Assembly: GCA_002367375.1 (NCBI GenBank)
Contig: DFBR01000117.1
Location: forward strand, 10,387 to 21,971
Reading direction: 5' to 3'
Origin: Erythrobacter sp. UBA3075
GTDB taxonomy: Bacteria > Pseudomonadota > Alphaproteobacteria > Sphingomonadales > Sphingomonadaceae
DNA length: 11,585 nt
The notes below the pieces were generated by a model. That model was not told the DNA's origin, searched no databases, and saw only the letters and a program-made list of their open reading frames with translations. Below are positions 1 to 7,456 of this stretch, in pieces (position 1 is the first letter of the stretch; every line of letters begins with the position of its first letter). Both the position numbers and the translations under genes were made by a program.

Positions 1-194
1 TCGTCAACAACGCGCTGCAATTCAGGCGTCGAAGCGCCGACAATGCCGATATAGCCGTCCATCTTCTCGCCCACTTGCCCATTGGCGCGGGCGGCGGCGT
101 AAGCGGGGTCGCGCTGCGCCATGGCGGGAGCAGCGACCAGGCCGACGGCCAGTGCGGCTCCGATAGCGGTCAACAGTTTCTTGCGCATTGTCAT
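1..194 (-). CDS. ydbL: YdbL family (DUF1318) periplasmic protein, partial
   Basis: Only the first 64 codons are in the window; the C-terminus lies beyond the left edge. The protein opens with a Sec signal peptide: a KK-containing n-region, a hydrophobic stretch at about residues 7-22, and an APAMA cleavage site after residue 26. The mature part reads ARANGQVGEKMDGYIGIVG, which I recognise as the core of the DUF1318/YdbL family (a short Gly-x-Val-Gly-Glu followed by Asp-Gly-Tyr). The start at 194 is preferred over the in-frame ATG at 188 because a GGAG lies 8 bases upstream of it. It is the third gene of a ydbH-ynbE-ydbL operon, starting 22 bases after ynbE ends. In E. coli YdbL is a periplasmic partner of the YdbH-YnbE bridge and has been proposed to modulate YnbE assembly. 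Family call is firm; the role here is inferred from E. coli. Confidence 0.88.
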   Translation of the reverse strand, partial: MTMRKKLLTAIGAALAVGLVAAPAMAQRDPAYAAARANGQVGEKMDGYIGIVGASTPELQRVVD

Positions 195-216
195 TCGTTC
201 TACTCCGGGTCGCCGA

Positions 217-459
217 TCAGAAAATGTCGGCATTCTCGTCAATCGTGTTCTGGGCGTCGTCCGCCAGACGGTAAATCACTTCCTGCGTGATGTTGATGTT
301 GAGTTCGATCACAATCGGCTCGTCAGGCGCTTCGAGGTTGATGCACCCGGCCAATGGGATCGCTCCCAATATCGCCACCACAGCCACCGCGCGCTTTGCC
401 CCTGTCATCGAAGCAGTATGCGCGCCATGGGCGCTTTTCGTCAATTTCGCGTCTGTCAT
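217..459 (-). CDS. ynbE: YnbE family outer-membrane lipoprotein
   Basis: This is an 80-residue lipoprotein. The lipobox LAGC places the acylated cysteine at residue 39, and the mature chain of about 42 residues reads CINLEAPDEPIVIELNINIT and ends in ADIF. The APxEPIxIxxNxxI pattern and the terminal acidic-hydrophobic-Phe are typical of YnbE. In E. coli, YnbE sits in the outer membrane and extends the hydrophobic groove of YdbH by beta-strand pairing. The ATG at 459 overlaps the ydbH stop as ATGA, which suggests translational coupling. That start gives an unusually long 23-residue n-region. The internal ATG at 408 (Met18) would give a normal signal peptide of 21 residues but has no visible Shine-Dalgarno, so the true start is undecided. 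Position between ydbH and ydbL supports the call strongly. Confidence 0.88.
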   Translation of the reverse strand: MTDAKLTKSAHGAHTASMTGAKRAVAVVAILGAIPLAGCINLEAPDEPIVIELNINITQEVIYRLADDAQNTIDENADIF

Positions 460-3400
460 AGCTCGGGCTCACTTTCCGGGGGCTGAATGCCGGGTTCATT
501 GTTTTCAAGGAATTCGAGGAGTTCGCGTTCGGCCTCTTGCGCCGCCTGCGCATCCATCTCATCGACAGTGTCCTGATCGACCGTTTGGCGCAGCCGCGTG
601 CCGTCATCGGTCATCAGACCCAGATCACGCGGATCACGCAGGGAGGCAGGATCATACATCGCCCGCAGCGAAGTGATGAGCTTGTAGAAAGGCGCGCGGA
701 TATTGATGCGCAGGTCAATCGGCAGGTCTGCCACCGCGCGGGTGACGATATTGCCCTCAGCGCTTTCACCCTGCCCGATGCCGGTGAAACGCACGCGGGT
801 GACCAATTCGCCAATCAACGGGCCGTTCATGTCGATTTCCATCGCGTCGTAGCGCAAATCGCGCAGCGCAGCGAAAGCGTAATTGGCGAAGAAGGACATG
901 TCCTCATAGGTCAAGTCGCCGATGTAGGAGAGGTTACCGCCGGGTGCGCGCGACTGCAGCGCACCGCTCACAAGCTGACCGTTGCCATCGGCATCGAAGA
1001 CGATGGGAATGGTGCCGTCGAACGTGCCGGTCGCGGCGAGATTGCCGAGTTCCATGTGCTCGATGAACCGCGCGGCCTCCAGCCCGGTGATCTCCATCAC
1101 ATAGGTGCGGCTTTCCTGCACGCCGATATTGATCTCGACCGGGCGCATGACGAGCGTTCCGCCCATAAAGGGCCAGCTTCCGCCAGTAACATTCAACTGC
1201 TCTCCATTAAGGAGCTGGAAGCCGACTTCGCCATTGTTCACTTCGATGCCCGGATTGACCGCGGCGACCGTGATGCGCTGGTCAGGTGCGGTTGTCAGGC
1301 CAAGGAGGTCGGTAAACACGACCGTACCGCTTGCACCTTGCACAGGACCAAAGGCTGCGGCGAGATCGAGCGAATTGCTGGAGAAAGTGCCGCTGCTAGC
1401 GATGGTATTGGCATCCCATGCAAAGCGCCCCTCGCCCGCCACCGTGCCTTCCACATTGGCGACCACACCCAGCGCGAGGCGCGAGAGATCAAGCGGCTGG
1501 AAGCCATCGCGGAACGTCAGCGCGTCAATCGCAAGGTCCGCGCCGCCTGTGCTGGTGGTAAGGTCATGGCGGATATCAACCCCGCTGACGACCGTGCCAG
1601 TGCCAGGATGGCGCAGGAGCGCATCGGCGGTCACCACATTGTCGGCCAATGTCAGGCTTGCACCCTGCGCGGAGAGCGGTTCGAACCGGTCGTCCTGCTC
1701 ACGATCTTCAAGCGTAAAGCTGGCATCGCTGAGCAGGAGCTGGTCATTATCGTAACGCCACGCGCCACCCGCACCGAAAATGTCGAGCGGGATTTCGGCG
1801 AGCAGCACATCGGCGCCGGTAAATTCTCCGCCGATGGCATCTGCCGACATATCGGCGCGCAGATCGGTGATGGTGAAGCGCTGGGCGCTGCCCACAGGGC
1901 CAAGCGCGATATCGAGATCGCGGGCCGAGAGCGCTCCCGGATAGGCAAATCCCACAGGCCCGCTTCGCAGCCGCATTGGCGTGCCCGCCAACTCGCCCGC
2001 CAGATCAAGCAACGTCGCGCCCGCCGCCAATCGCAACCCGCCAGCGCCATAACGCAGGATCGGGCGACCCGTTGGCGGGCAGAGGGTGAGCGTTTGGCGG
2101 GAAAGTGTCAGATTGGAGACTTCCAGCCGGTCAAAGCCGATGTTGCGGCACCCGTTCCACAGCGCCAGCGCGCCATCCGTGCCGATAGTGCCGTCGATGG
2201 GGAGCGCCAGCCCTTGCGCGAATCCGCCCGGCAGCGGGCCGCTGGCAAGCGCCCTACCTTCCAACGCAATGCGCCCATTGCGGCCTTGCAGAACGCTTAG
2301 CTGCGGAATGGCGAGCCGCGCATCCCCAGCCGAATATTCGCGCATCGCCAACCGCATTTCGAGTGCGCCATTGCTGCCCTGCTCCATCAGCCCGGTGATT
2401 TGCGGCAGGCCAGCGCCGCCGCTCGCCAGATTGCCGGAGAATCGCGGCAGGCCCTGTCCGCCCAATGCAAATCGTGCGCGCGAAAGCGACAGAATGGTCG
2501 CCCCATCTCCGCCGCGCAGCCGCGCCTCGGGGAGGGTAATACTGGTCAGATCACCCATGCTGCGCGCGTCGAAAGCCGCGGAAAGCGTGCTGCCCCGCAT
2601 AGCGCGCGCCAGATTGCTGCGAAACTTGTCCAACAATGGCGCGGCGAGTGTGCCATCCGAAGCCACGGCGGCGGCGGAAAGCTGCGCGTCGACATCTGTG
2701 CCAAGCGCGATTCCAGCGCCCGCCAAATCACCATCGACGCTGATCCGCGCAAACTGCTCGGCAGTGCGCAAGCGTCCGTTCAGCGACACCTCCGCAGCGC
2801 TGACCATCGGAGACTCAAGTGCGCTGGCGGTCACATCATACAGAGCGTTCAGATCACCATCGCGCCAGCTAAATTGCCCTTCGCCTTGGATACCTGCAAT
2901 GCGCGCCGACGCGAAGGCACCCCGCCCCGTAGTCACGCCGTAGGAGCCTTCGAGATCGAGGAGATTGCGATCAACCCGCGCTTCGATCTGCAATGCGCCT
3001 TCATTCAGTGTCAGACGCTGTTGAGGGCAAGCGAGGTCGCCGAATCGTAGTGGACCCGCAAAAATCGGCCGTTCAGCATCGATGGACAATTCGCCATAGA
3101 GTGTCGGTGTGTCGAGCGTGCAGCCGGGCAGTGCCAATTCCTCTGCCACCGCCGCCAACTCGGCTCGGAAACCACCGCGCAAATGGCCGCCGCCGGCCAG
3201 TTTCAGGCCAATGTTGCCGTAATCGCTTTCGAGCAGGCCGCGACCATCTTCGATCACCAGCACGGCGTCGGGGAATTCGATCGGATCTGCATCCTCCCCG
3301 CCAAACAGCAGCGGATCGAGGTCGCCAAAGCTCAGCGTGCCGTCACGATAGGTGCCGAAGATACGCGGACGGACCAGCCTGATATCTGTCAGATCGGGCA

Positions 3401-3710
3401 AGCCAAGACGCGGCGTGATGCCAAGCTCCAACCGCTCGATTGTAACATCGGGATTGGCCGGATCGCCAATCACCAGATTGCGCAAGACCTGCCGCGTGGG
3501 AGAGATGCTGTCTATCTCATAGCTCGCCCGGATATCGTTTTCGGCAAAGGTATCGGCGATGAAGCTGTCGGCGATGCTCTCGCGCTGGAGCCAAGCGATC
3601 ACCAGCGCAAGCAGCAGCAGGCCGACGAAAATGCGTGAGGCACTTCGTAACCAGCGGCGCTTGCGGCCCTGGGGCTCTTGGTCCCCTTGCTTCTCGGCAT
3701 TTTGCGCCAT
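456..3710 (-). CDS. ydbH: YdbH family AsmA-like intermembrane lipid-transport protein
   Basis: The product is 1084 residues, longer than E. coli YdbH (roughly 880). A basic stretch (RKRRWLR, residues 16-22) precedes one membrane helix at about 27-41, so the protein is anchored in the inner membrane with the rest in the periplasm. The long body alternates short hydrophobic strands with Gly/Asp/Asn turns, as expected for the beta-groove of the AsmA-like superfamily. Near the C-terminus, INIRAPFYKLITSLRAMYDP matches the YdbH-type end, followed by an acidic tail (about 1042-1084). Known role in E. coli: redundant with TamB and YhdP in moving phospholipid to the outer membrane, working with lipoprotein YnbE. 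I chose the ATG at 3710; the reading frame stays open to 3788, but that extension would overlap the start of divergent radC and puts extra residues before the basic n-region. The Shine-Dalgarno before 3710 is weak, and a GTG at 3719 is possible. Confidence 0.9.
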   Translation of the reverse strand: MAQNAEKQGDQEPQGRKRRWLRSASRIFVGLLLLALVIAWLQRESIADSFIADTFAENDIRASYEIDSISPTRQVLRNLVIGDPANPDVTIERLELGITPRLGLPDLTDIRLVRPRIFGTYRDGTLSFGDLDPLLFGGEDADPIEFPDAVLVIEDGRGLLESDYGNIGLKLAGGGHLRGGFRAELAAVAEELALPGCTLDTPTLYGELSIDAERPIFAGPLRFGDLACPQQRLTLNEGALQIEARVDRNLLDLEGSYGVTTGRGAFASARIAGIQGEGQFSWRDGDLNALYDVTASALESPMVSAAEVSLNGRLRTAEQFARISVDGDLAGAGIALGTDVDAQLSAAAVASDGTLAAPLLDKFRSNLARAMRGSTLSAAFDARSMGDLTSITLPEARLRGGDGATILSLSRARFALGGQGLPRFSGNLASGGAGLPQITGLMEQGSNGALEMRLAMREYSAGDARLAIPQLSVLQGRNGRIALEGRALASGPLPGGFAQGLALPIDGTIGTDGALALWNGCRNIGFDRLEVSNLTLSRQTLTLCPPTGRPILRYGAGGLRLAAGATLLDLAGELAGTPMRLRSGPVGFAYPGALSARDLDIALGPVGSAQRFTITDLRADMSADAIGGEFTGADVLLAEIPLDIFGAGGAWRYDNDQLLLSDASFTLEDREQDDRFEPLSAQGASLTLADNVVTADALLRHPGTGTVVSGVDIRHDLTTSTGGADLAIDALTFRDGFQPLDLSRLALGVVANVEGTVAGEGRFAWDANTIASSGTFSSNSLDLAAAFGPVQGASGTVVFTDLLGLTTAPDQRITVAAVNPGIEVNNGEVGFQLLNGEQLNVTGGSWPFMGGTLVMRPVEINIGVQESRTYVMEITGLEAARFIEHMELGNLAATGTFDGTIPIVFDADGNGQLVSGALQSRAPGGNLSYIGDLTYEDMSFFANYAFAALRDLRYDAMEIDMNGPLIGELVTRVRFTGIGQGESAEGNIVTRAVADLPIDLRINIRAPFYKLITSLRAMYDPASLRDPRDLGLMTDDGTRLRQTVDQDTVDEMDAQAAQEAERELLEFLENNEPGIQPPESEPEL

Positions 3711-3779
3711 TCCGGTCACGAGTCTTGCGCGAGCCGCGCGGCAAAGGCAATGCAGTTGGTGCAAAGGGGCAAGGCCAAC
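3711..3779. promoter_or_regulatory. Divergent ydbH/radC intergenic region with GCAAAGG direct repeats
   Basis: This 69-base stretch lies between the starts of ydbH (minus) and radC (plus) and must hold or border the promoters of both. I see no convincing sigma-70 pair on either strand. It contains two copies of GCAAAGG at 3741-3747 and 3761-3767, exactly 20 bases apart, followed by a GCAAGG at 3769-3774 that also serves as the radC Shine-Dalgarno (AAGG, 6 bases from the ATG). Two helical turns between repeats would suit a protein binding one face of DNA, but the motif is short and could be chance. Confidence 0.3.
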
Positions 3780-4487
3780 ATGGCGCAAGGTGCAGAAAAT
3801 CCGCCGGAATCCGCGTCAACTGGCGCTGCGGGCCACCGCGCGCGGTTGCGCGAACGGCTGCTTGGCGGCGGCGCAGAGGCGTTGGCGGATTACGAAGTGC
3901 TCGAATATCTGCTGTTCGGCGCGCTCGCTCGCGGAGACACAAAGCCTGCTGCCAAGGCGCTGCTGGCGCGGTTTGGGACGCTGGCAGGCGTTCTGAATGC
4001 AGAGGCTGCCGCGCTGAAGCAGGTGAAGGGCGTGTCCGATGCCAGCGTCGGGCAAATCAAAATCGCCGCCCTCGTCGCACGGAGGATGGCGCGCAGTGAA
4101 GTCTCAGCAAAACCGGTGCTCGGCAGTTGGCAGGCGCTGCTTGACTACCTCGCCATCGATATGGCGCATCTCACTATCGAGCGCGTGCGGGTGCTGTATC
4201 TTGATACCAAGAACCGCTTGGTGCTGGATCACCATGTAGGAGATGGGACGGTGGACGAAGCCGCGATCCACCCGCGCGAAGTTATCAAGCGCGGCCTCGA
4301 TTGCGGCGCGTCAGCTTTGATTCTCGTGCATAATCACCCCAGCGGCAACCCTGAACCCAGCCGTGCCGATATCCGCATCACGCAGGCCATCAGCGAAGCT
4401 GGCAGGCCCCTCGGCATCGCCGTCCACGATCATGTGATCGTCGGAAGTGAGGGCCATGTCTCACTGCGCGCGAAAGGCGTGATCTAA
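3780..4487 (+). CDS. radC: RadC family JAB/JAMM domain protein
   Basis: This is a 235-residue protein, near the usual RadC length. The N-terminal part (about 35-105) has the helix-hairpin-helix-like region with LEYLLFGALARGDTKPAAK and QVKGVSDASVGQIK. The C-terminal part (about 115-235) is the JAB/JAMM fold with the complete metal-binding signature HNHPSGNPEPSRAD: His184, His186, Ser194 and Asp197 in HxHx7SxxD spacing. IHPREVIKRGLD (163-174) is also characteristic. Despite the name, a role in DNA repair is not well established for this family; the fold predicts a zinc-dependent peptidase or isopeptidase-like activity whose substrate is unknown. The ATG at 3780 is chosen because an AAGG sits 6 bases upstream and the alternative at 3678 would run through the ydbH start and add residues unlike the family. 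It converges on the DUF3857 gene with 7 bases between stops. Confidence 0.93.
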   Translation: MAQGAENPPESASTGAAGHRARLRERLLGGGAEALADYEVLEYLLFGALARGDTKPAAKALLARFGTLAGVLNAEAAALKQVKGVSDASVGQIKIAALVARRMARSEVSAKPVLGSWQALLDYLAIDMAHLTIERVRVLYLDTKNRLVLDHHVGDGTVDEAAIHPREVIKRGLDCGASALILVHNHPSGNPEPSRADIRITQAISEAGRPLGIAVHDHVIVGSEGHVSLRAKGVI

Positions 4488-4506
4488 CCGCCTCTCAGCT
4501 TGGCGG
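4488..4506. terminator. Weak inverted repeat at the radC/DUF3857-gene convergent junction
   Basis: CCGCC (4488-4492) and GGCGG (4502-4506) form a perfect 5-bp stem with a 9-base loop, directly after the radC stop and spanning the stop of the opposing gene. There is no T-run on either side. It could act as a modest bidirectional terminator, but the stem is short and may be chance in GC-rich DNA. Confidence 0.22.
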
Positions 4507-7284
4507 GACAATCCCGTGGCGGGCATAGATAGCTTCCAGCTCGGGAGCCATCAGCAGGCCGGTCGCAACATCATCTGCCCCGCCCGTATCGCCTGCATGG
4601 AGCCGGACAATACCGCGCAAATAGTGTGATGCGGCCTGATCTGGCTGAACGTCCAGCACGGCATCGAGATCGGCAATGGCCTCTTCCAACTGTCCCAGCC
4701 GGAAATGGATCAAGGCGCGGCTGTCGAGCGCGGAGGACGGGTTGCTGGCGCGTTCGACCGCCTGTGTGCACCGGGAAAGGGCAGAATCGAGTGCAATGGA
4801 GAACAGCCCACGGAACCAGCAATCGCCATTGAGAGCGGTGGAATTCTGCGGGAAATCAGACACCAGTTCTTCAATCAGTGCATGGCCGCCCTGCACATCC
4901 CCGCCCAGCGCCATGACCGTGCCGAGATTGTCGTCGTGATAGGGCCGGTCATCATCATTCACGGGCAGGAATTCGAGCAGTTCGGTCGCCTCATCCACTT
5001 GCTCATTATACGCAAGCAGGCTTGCCAGCGAGCGCGCATTGGCATTGCTGGGGTTCAGATCATAGGCAGCTCGGCGATCAGCAATCGCGCCTTCGGTATT
5101 GCCCAATTGCTGGTGTAGCCGTGCCCGTCGGCTGTAGACCCACGCAGAAGGCTGTTCCTCGACGAAATAATCGTAATCCGCGAGCGCCGCTTCGTATTCG
5201 AACATCTGCATGAGGAAAGCCGCGCGCGCCTGTTGCGGGGCGTAGTCATCCTCATCGGCGAAAGCGATAGCATCCTCGAAGGCAGCAAGGATCGGTGCAG
5301 CGCGGCGTTCACGCTCATCTTCGGAAAGCTCCCAGCGCCAGGTCACCTCTGCAGGCGGCAGCAGCTCGACTGTTTCACCATCAAGCCGCCGTGCCGCGCG
5401 CTTGGCTTCAGGGAGGTCTGCAGCCGGAATTTCGCCCAGCGTGCGGAAAACCTCGGCATCGGAACGAACTGTATCACCTTCCAGAGTGATCTCGCGGGTG
5501 ATGCGCGTGTTGGCGAAGCCGCCAGTGAAGCTCTGCTCTCCTTCCAGCGTGAAACCTGCACCGCCGTCGGGCAGGATCATGTAAGAGACAGTGCGCTGAC
5601 GCGAGGGGCCTGGTGTCACCACGGGAATTTCCCGCCACGCAGAGCGCGCGCGATCGGGATTGAAGGCAGAAAAGCCCTGACCCTCATCGACGACGATGCG
5701 CAAGCGGCCATCTTCCCACGAGAAACTGCTGGGCATGATACCGCGCACTTCAATAGTCGCGAGCGCTTCATCAGAATCATAGGCAATCGACAGATCACTA
5801 ACCCGCATTTCGCCACCCGACCCGAACGACTGCGCCATTTGCCGCAGCATTTCGGGATCATCAGCATCGACCATGGCCTGTAATTGTGCGCCGCCAGGGC
5901 CCACCAAATTCATGGTGAGCGAAAACAGCGCCGGGATATCGACGCCGGCCGAATGATCGATATTCATCTCCATGACCATTTGCGGTGTCGCCAGATCGCG
6001 CTGGGTCATCGGCACTAGCCCGCTTCCGCCGTCGCGCAATGGCAGGGCATAATGGAACGGCGGCACATCACCGATGGTGGCCAGCCGGGTGGCCGAGCTG
6101 GTCCCGTCGAGCCAGTAATCCTCTCCGCCGATCACGGCATGAACGATCATGTGGTCGAACGTCGCCGGAAGGGGGAGCAATTCAGGCGCGGCATCGCCCA
6201 TGCTTGTACTTACCAGAACGACTTCGGATTCGATGTCCATTTCGCGCAGAAGCGATAGCAGCAGGACGGACTTCGCCTTGCAGTCACCATAGCGGATTTC
6301 CCACGTCTCCTCGGCGCTTTGCGGCAGATAGTTTCCGCCATCCAGACCGTTGAGCAGATAGCTGACCTCGTCCTGCACCAATCGCGTGGCGTAGGCGGCG
6401 CGCTGGAGCGGATCATCGGTGCGCGCCATGATGTCGGCGGCCTGCTGCGCGATTTCCGAATTGGCATCGAGGACGGCGGCGCTTTCGAAATGCGGCACCA
6501 TCACCCGGCTCAGCTCGTCCCAGCTTTCAAAACTGCCGACGCGCAGAACCGGCGGGCGGCGGAAGCGGAAGGGCGCGTCATATGGCAGCGGGTCGGGTTC
6601 AGCCAACGGCAGTTCGACCGTTAGATAATTGTAACCGTCACGCTCGACAGGTTCGGCCAGCTCCACTCGCTCTTCGGCGGCCCAGAACATTTCTTCGTCA
6701 GTTGGCCAGCTCACTGCGGCGCGGGCCATGCCTACTTGCCAAGGATCACTGCGGAGAAATTGCAGCGCCTGCACCTCGTCACCCAGCGCCTGATCATCAG
6801 TGGAGACCGAATGCGCGATGCGCAGCACATCGCCTTCGCGCAGGCCGGGGACGGAAACGGTGGCGGTCAACTGGCCATCGAGCAGGCGATATTCCAAACC
6901 CTGTTCGCGCCGCAGCACGTCGAAGGTCACGCCATCCTCAATCAGATCGATCACTTCGCCTTCGCGGTGAATCTCAAACCGGTGGATCGTCAAATCACCC
7001 TTGTCGGGCAGCCATGTAAGCGTCTGCGTGTTCTGCGCCATCAGCGCTTGCGGGTTGTCGATCCGCATGGCGAAGTCGCTATAGGCAACGACCACGCCGT
7101 CTTCGATCCGGTATTGCCAATCGCGCAGCAATTCTGCTGGTTCGCTCTTGTCGGCAAGCAGATCGCCGATGTCAGCCTGTTCGACCCAAGCGGGCGTTTC
7201 ATCATAGAGCGGTTCTTCCCCGGCATGGGCCGCCGTGCTCCAGACGAGCGCGAGCAAAGGAAGTGCGGAAAGCGACTTGACCAT
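4495..7284 (-). CDS. Secreted DUF3857, transglutaminase-like and TPR protein
   Basis: The product has 929 residues. A signal peptide (hydrophobic core about 5-17, cleavage after AHA at 19-21) sends it to the periplasm. Residues about 55-240 fit the DUF3857 domain. Residues about 275-410 form a transglutaminase-like fold with the full Cys-His-Asp set visible: YGDCKAKS (Cys335), FDHMIVH (His378) and WLDGTSSATR (Asp393). A beta-rich linker follows (to about 660), then TPR-like helical repeats from about 690 to 910, for example VYSRRARLHQQLGNTEGAIA and ALIHFRLGQLEEAIADLDAV. Proteins of this architecture are common in Bacteroidetes and Sphingomonadales, but their substrates are not known to me. 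The family is usually predicted to be a cysteine peptidase or amidase. The start is supported by AGGGG 7 bases before the ATG. The gene is divergent from purB and convergent with radC, so it is probably monocistronic. Domain calls are by eye. Confidence 0.9.
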   Translation of the reverse strand: MVKSLSALPLLALVWSTAAHAGEEPLYDETPAWVEQADIGDLLADKSEPAELLRDWQYRIEDGVVVAYSDFAMRIDNPQALMAQNTQTLTWLPDKGDLTIHRFEIHREGEVIDLIEDGVTFDVLRREQGLEYRLLDGQLTATVSVPGLREGDVLRIAHSVSTDDQALGDEVQALQFLRSDPWQVGMARAAVSWPTDEEMFWAAEERVELAEPVERDGYNYLTVELPLAEPDPLPYDAPFRFRRPPVLRVGSFESWDELSRVMVPHFESAAVLDANSEIAQQAADIMARTDDPLQRAAYATRLVQDEVSYLLNGLDGGNYLPQSAEETWEIRYGDCKAKSVLLLSLLREMDIESEVVLVSTSMGDAAPELLPLPATFDHMIVHAVIGGEDYWLDGTSSATRLATIGDVPPFHYALPLRDGGSGLVPMTQRDLATPQMVMEMNIDHSAGVDIPALFSLTMNLVGPGGAQLQAMVDADDPEMLRQMAQSFGSGGEMRVSDLSIAYDSDEALATIEVRGIMPSSFSWEDGRLRIVVDEGQGFSAFNPDRARSAWREIPVVTPGPSRQRTVSYMILPDGGAGFTLEGEQSFTGGFANTRITREITLEGDTVRSDAEVFRTLGEIPAADLPEAKRAARRLDGETVELLPPAEVTWRWELSEDERERRAAPILAAFEDAIAFADEDDYAPQQARAAFLMQMFEYEAALADYDYFVEEQPSAWVYSRRARLHQQLGNTEGAIADRRAAYDLNPSNANARSLASLLAYNEQVDEATELLEFLPVNDDDRPYHDDNLGTVMALGGDVQGGHALIEELVSDFPQNSTALNGDCWFRGLFSIALDSALSRCTQAVERASNPSSALDSRALIHFRLGQLEEAIADLDAVLDVQPDQAASHYLRGIVRLHAGDTGGADDVATGLLMAPELEAIYARHGIVPPS

Positions 7285-7456
7285 GAATTACCCCTGTTGC
7301 GGTGCCGGATCGGCGCTGCATCGCGTGCCAGTATGACAGCGAATGCCTAAGGAAAGCAACGGCCTGTTGCGGAGTGATTGGCCACGCCCCTTGCCAAGCC
7401 GCAAGGAAGGCAATAGCCGCCCTCCAAACCTGCCCAATTCTGCTTCGGAGTCTTCG
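7285..7456. promoter_or_regulatory. Divergent intergenic region upstream of purB, with a repeat and hairpins
   Basis: This 172-base region separates the minus-strand DUF3857 gene from purB. It contains a perfect 10-base direct repeat, CCTGTTGCGG, at 7293-7302 and 7363-7372. It also has two small inverted repeats on the purB side: GCAAC/GTTGC (7356-7360 and 7366-7370) and CCTTGC/GCAAGG (7389-7394 and 7401-7406). The purB Shine-Dalgarno is GGAG at 7447-7450, 6 bases before the ATG. I found no convincing -10/-35 pair for purB. I do not recognise a known riboswitch here. Confidence 0.45.
7330..7359 (-). promoter_or_regulatory. Candidate sigma-70 promoter for the DUF3857/TPR gene
   Basis: Read on the minus strand, TTGCTT (7359-7354) and CATACT (7335-7330) are separated by 18 bases. 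The -10 hexamer is preceded by TGT, giving an extended -10 (TGTCATACT). The predicted transcript start is near 7323, leaving an untranslated leader of about 40 bases before the ATG at 7284. Matches are partial (3 of 6 and 4 of 6), so this is a candidate only. Confidence 0.33.

Noticed and set aside
537..2300. A 587-codon open frame antisense to ydbH.
   Set aside because: It lies wholly inside the firmly recognised ydbH gene. Its translation is rich in Arg, Gln, Ala and His with no domain pattern, as expected of an open antisense frame in GC-rich coding DNA.
2086..2943. A 285-codon plus-strand frame within ydbH.
   Set aside because: It is Ser/Pro/Arg-rich with no domain features and is fully covered by ydbH.
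3678..3779. N-terminal extension of radC starting at 3678.
   Set aside because: It would overlap the ydbH start region, has no family resemblance, and a better ribosome-binding site precedes the ATG at 3780.
3711..3788. N-terminal extension of YdbH to 3788.
   Set aside because: It would overlap the radC start and adds residues unlike a signal-anchor n-region. The ATG at 3710 gives a normal basic stretch before the membrane helix.
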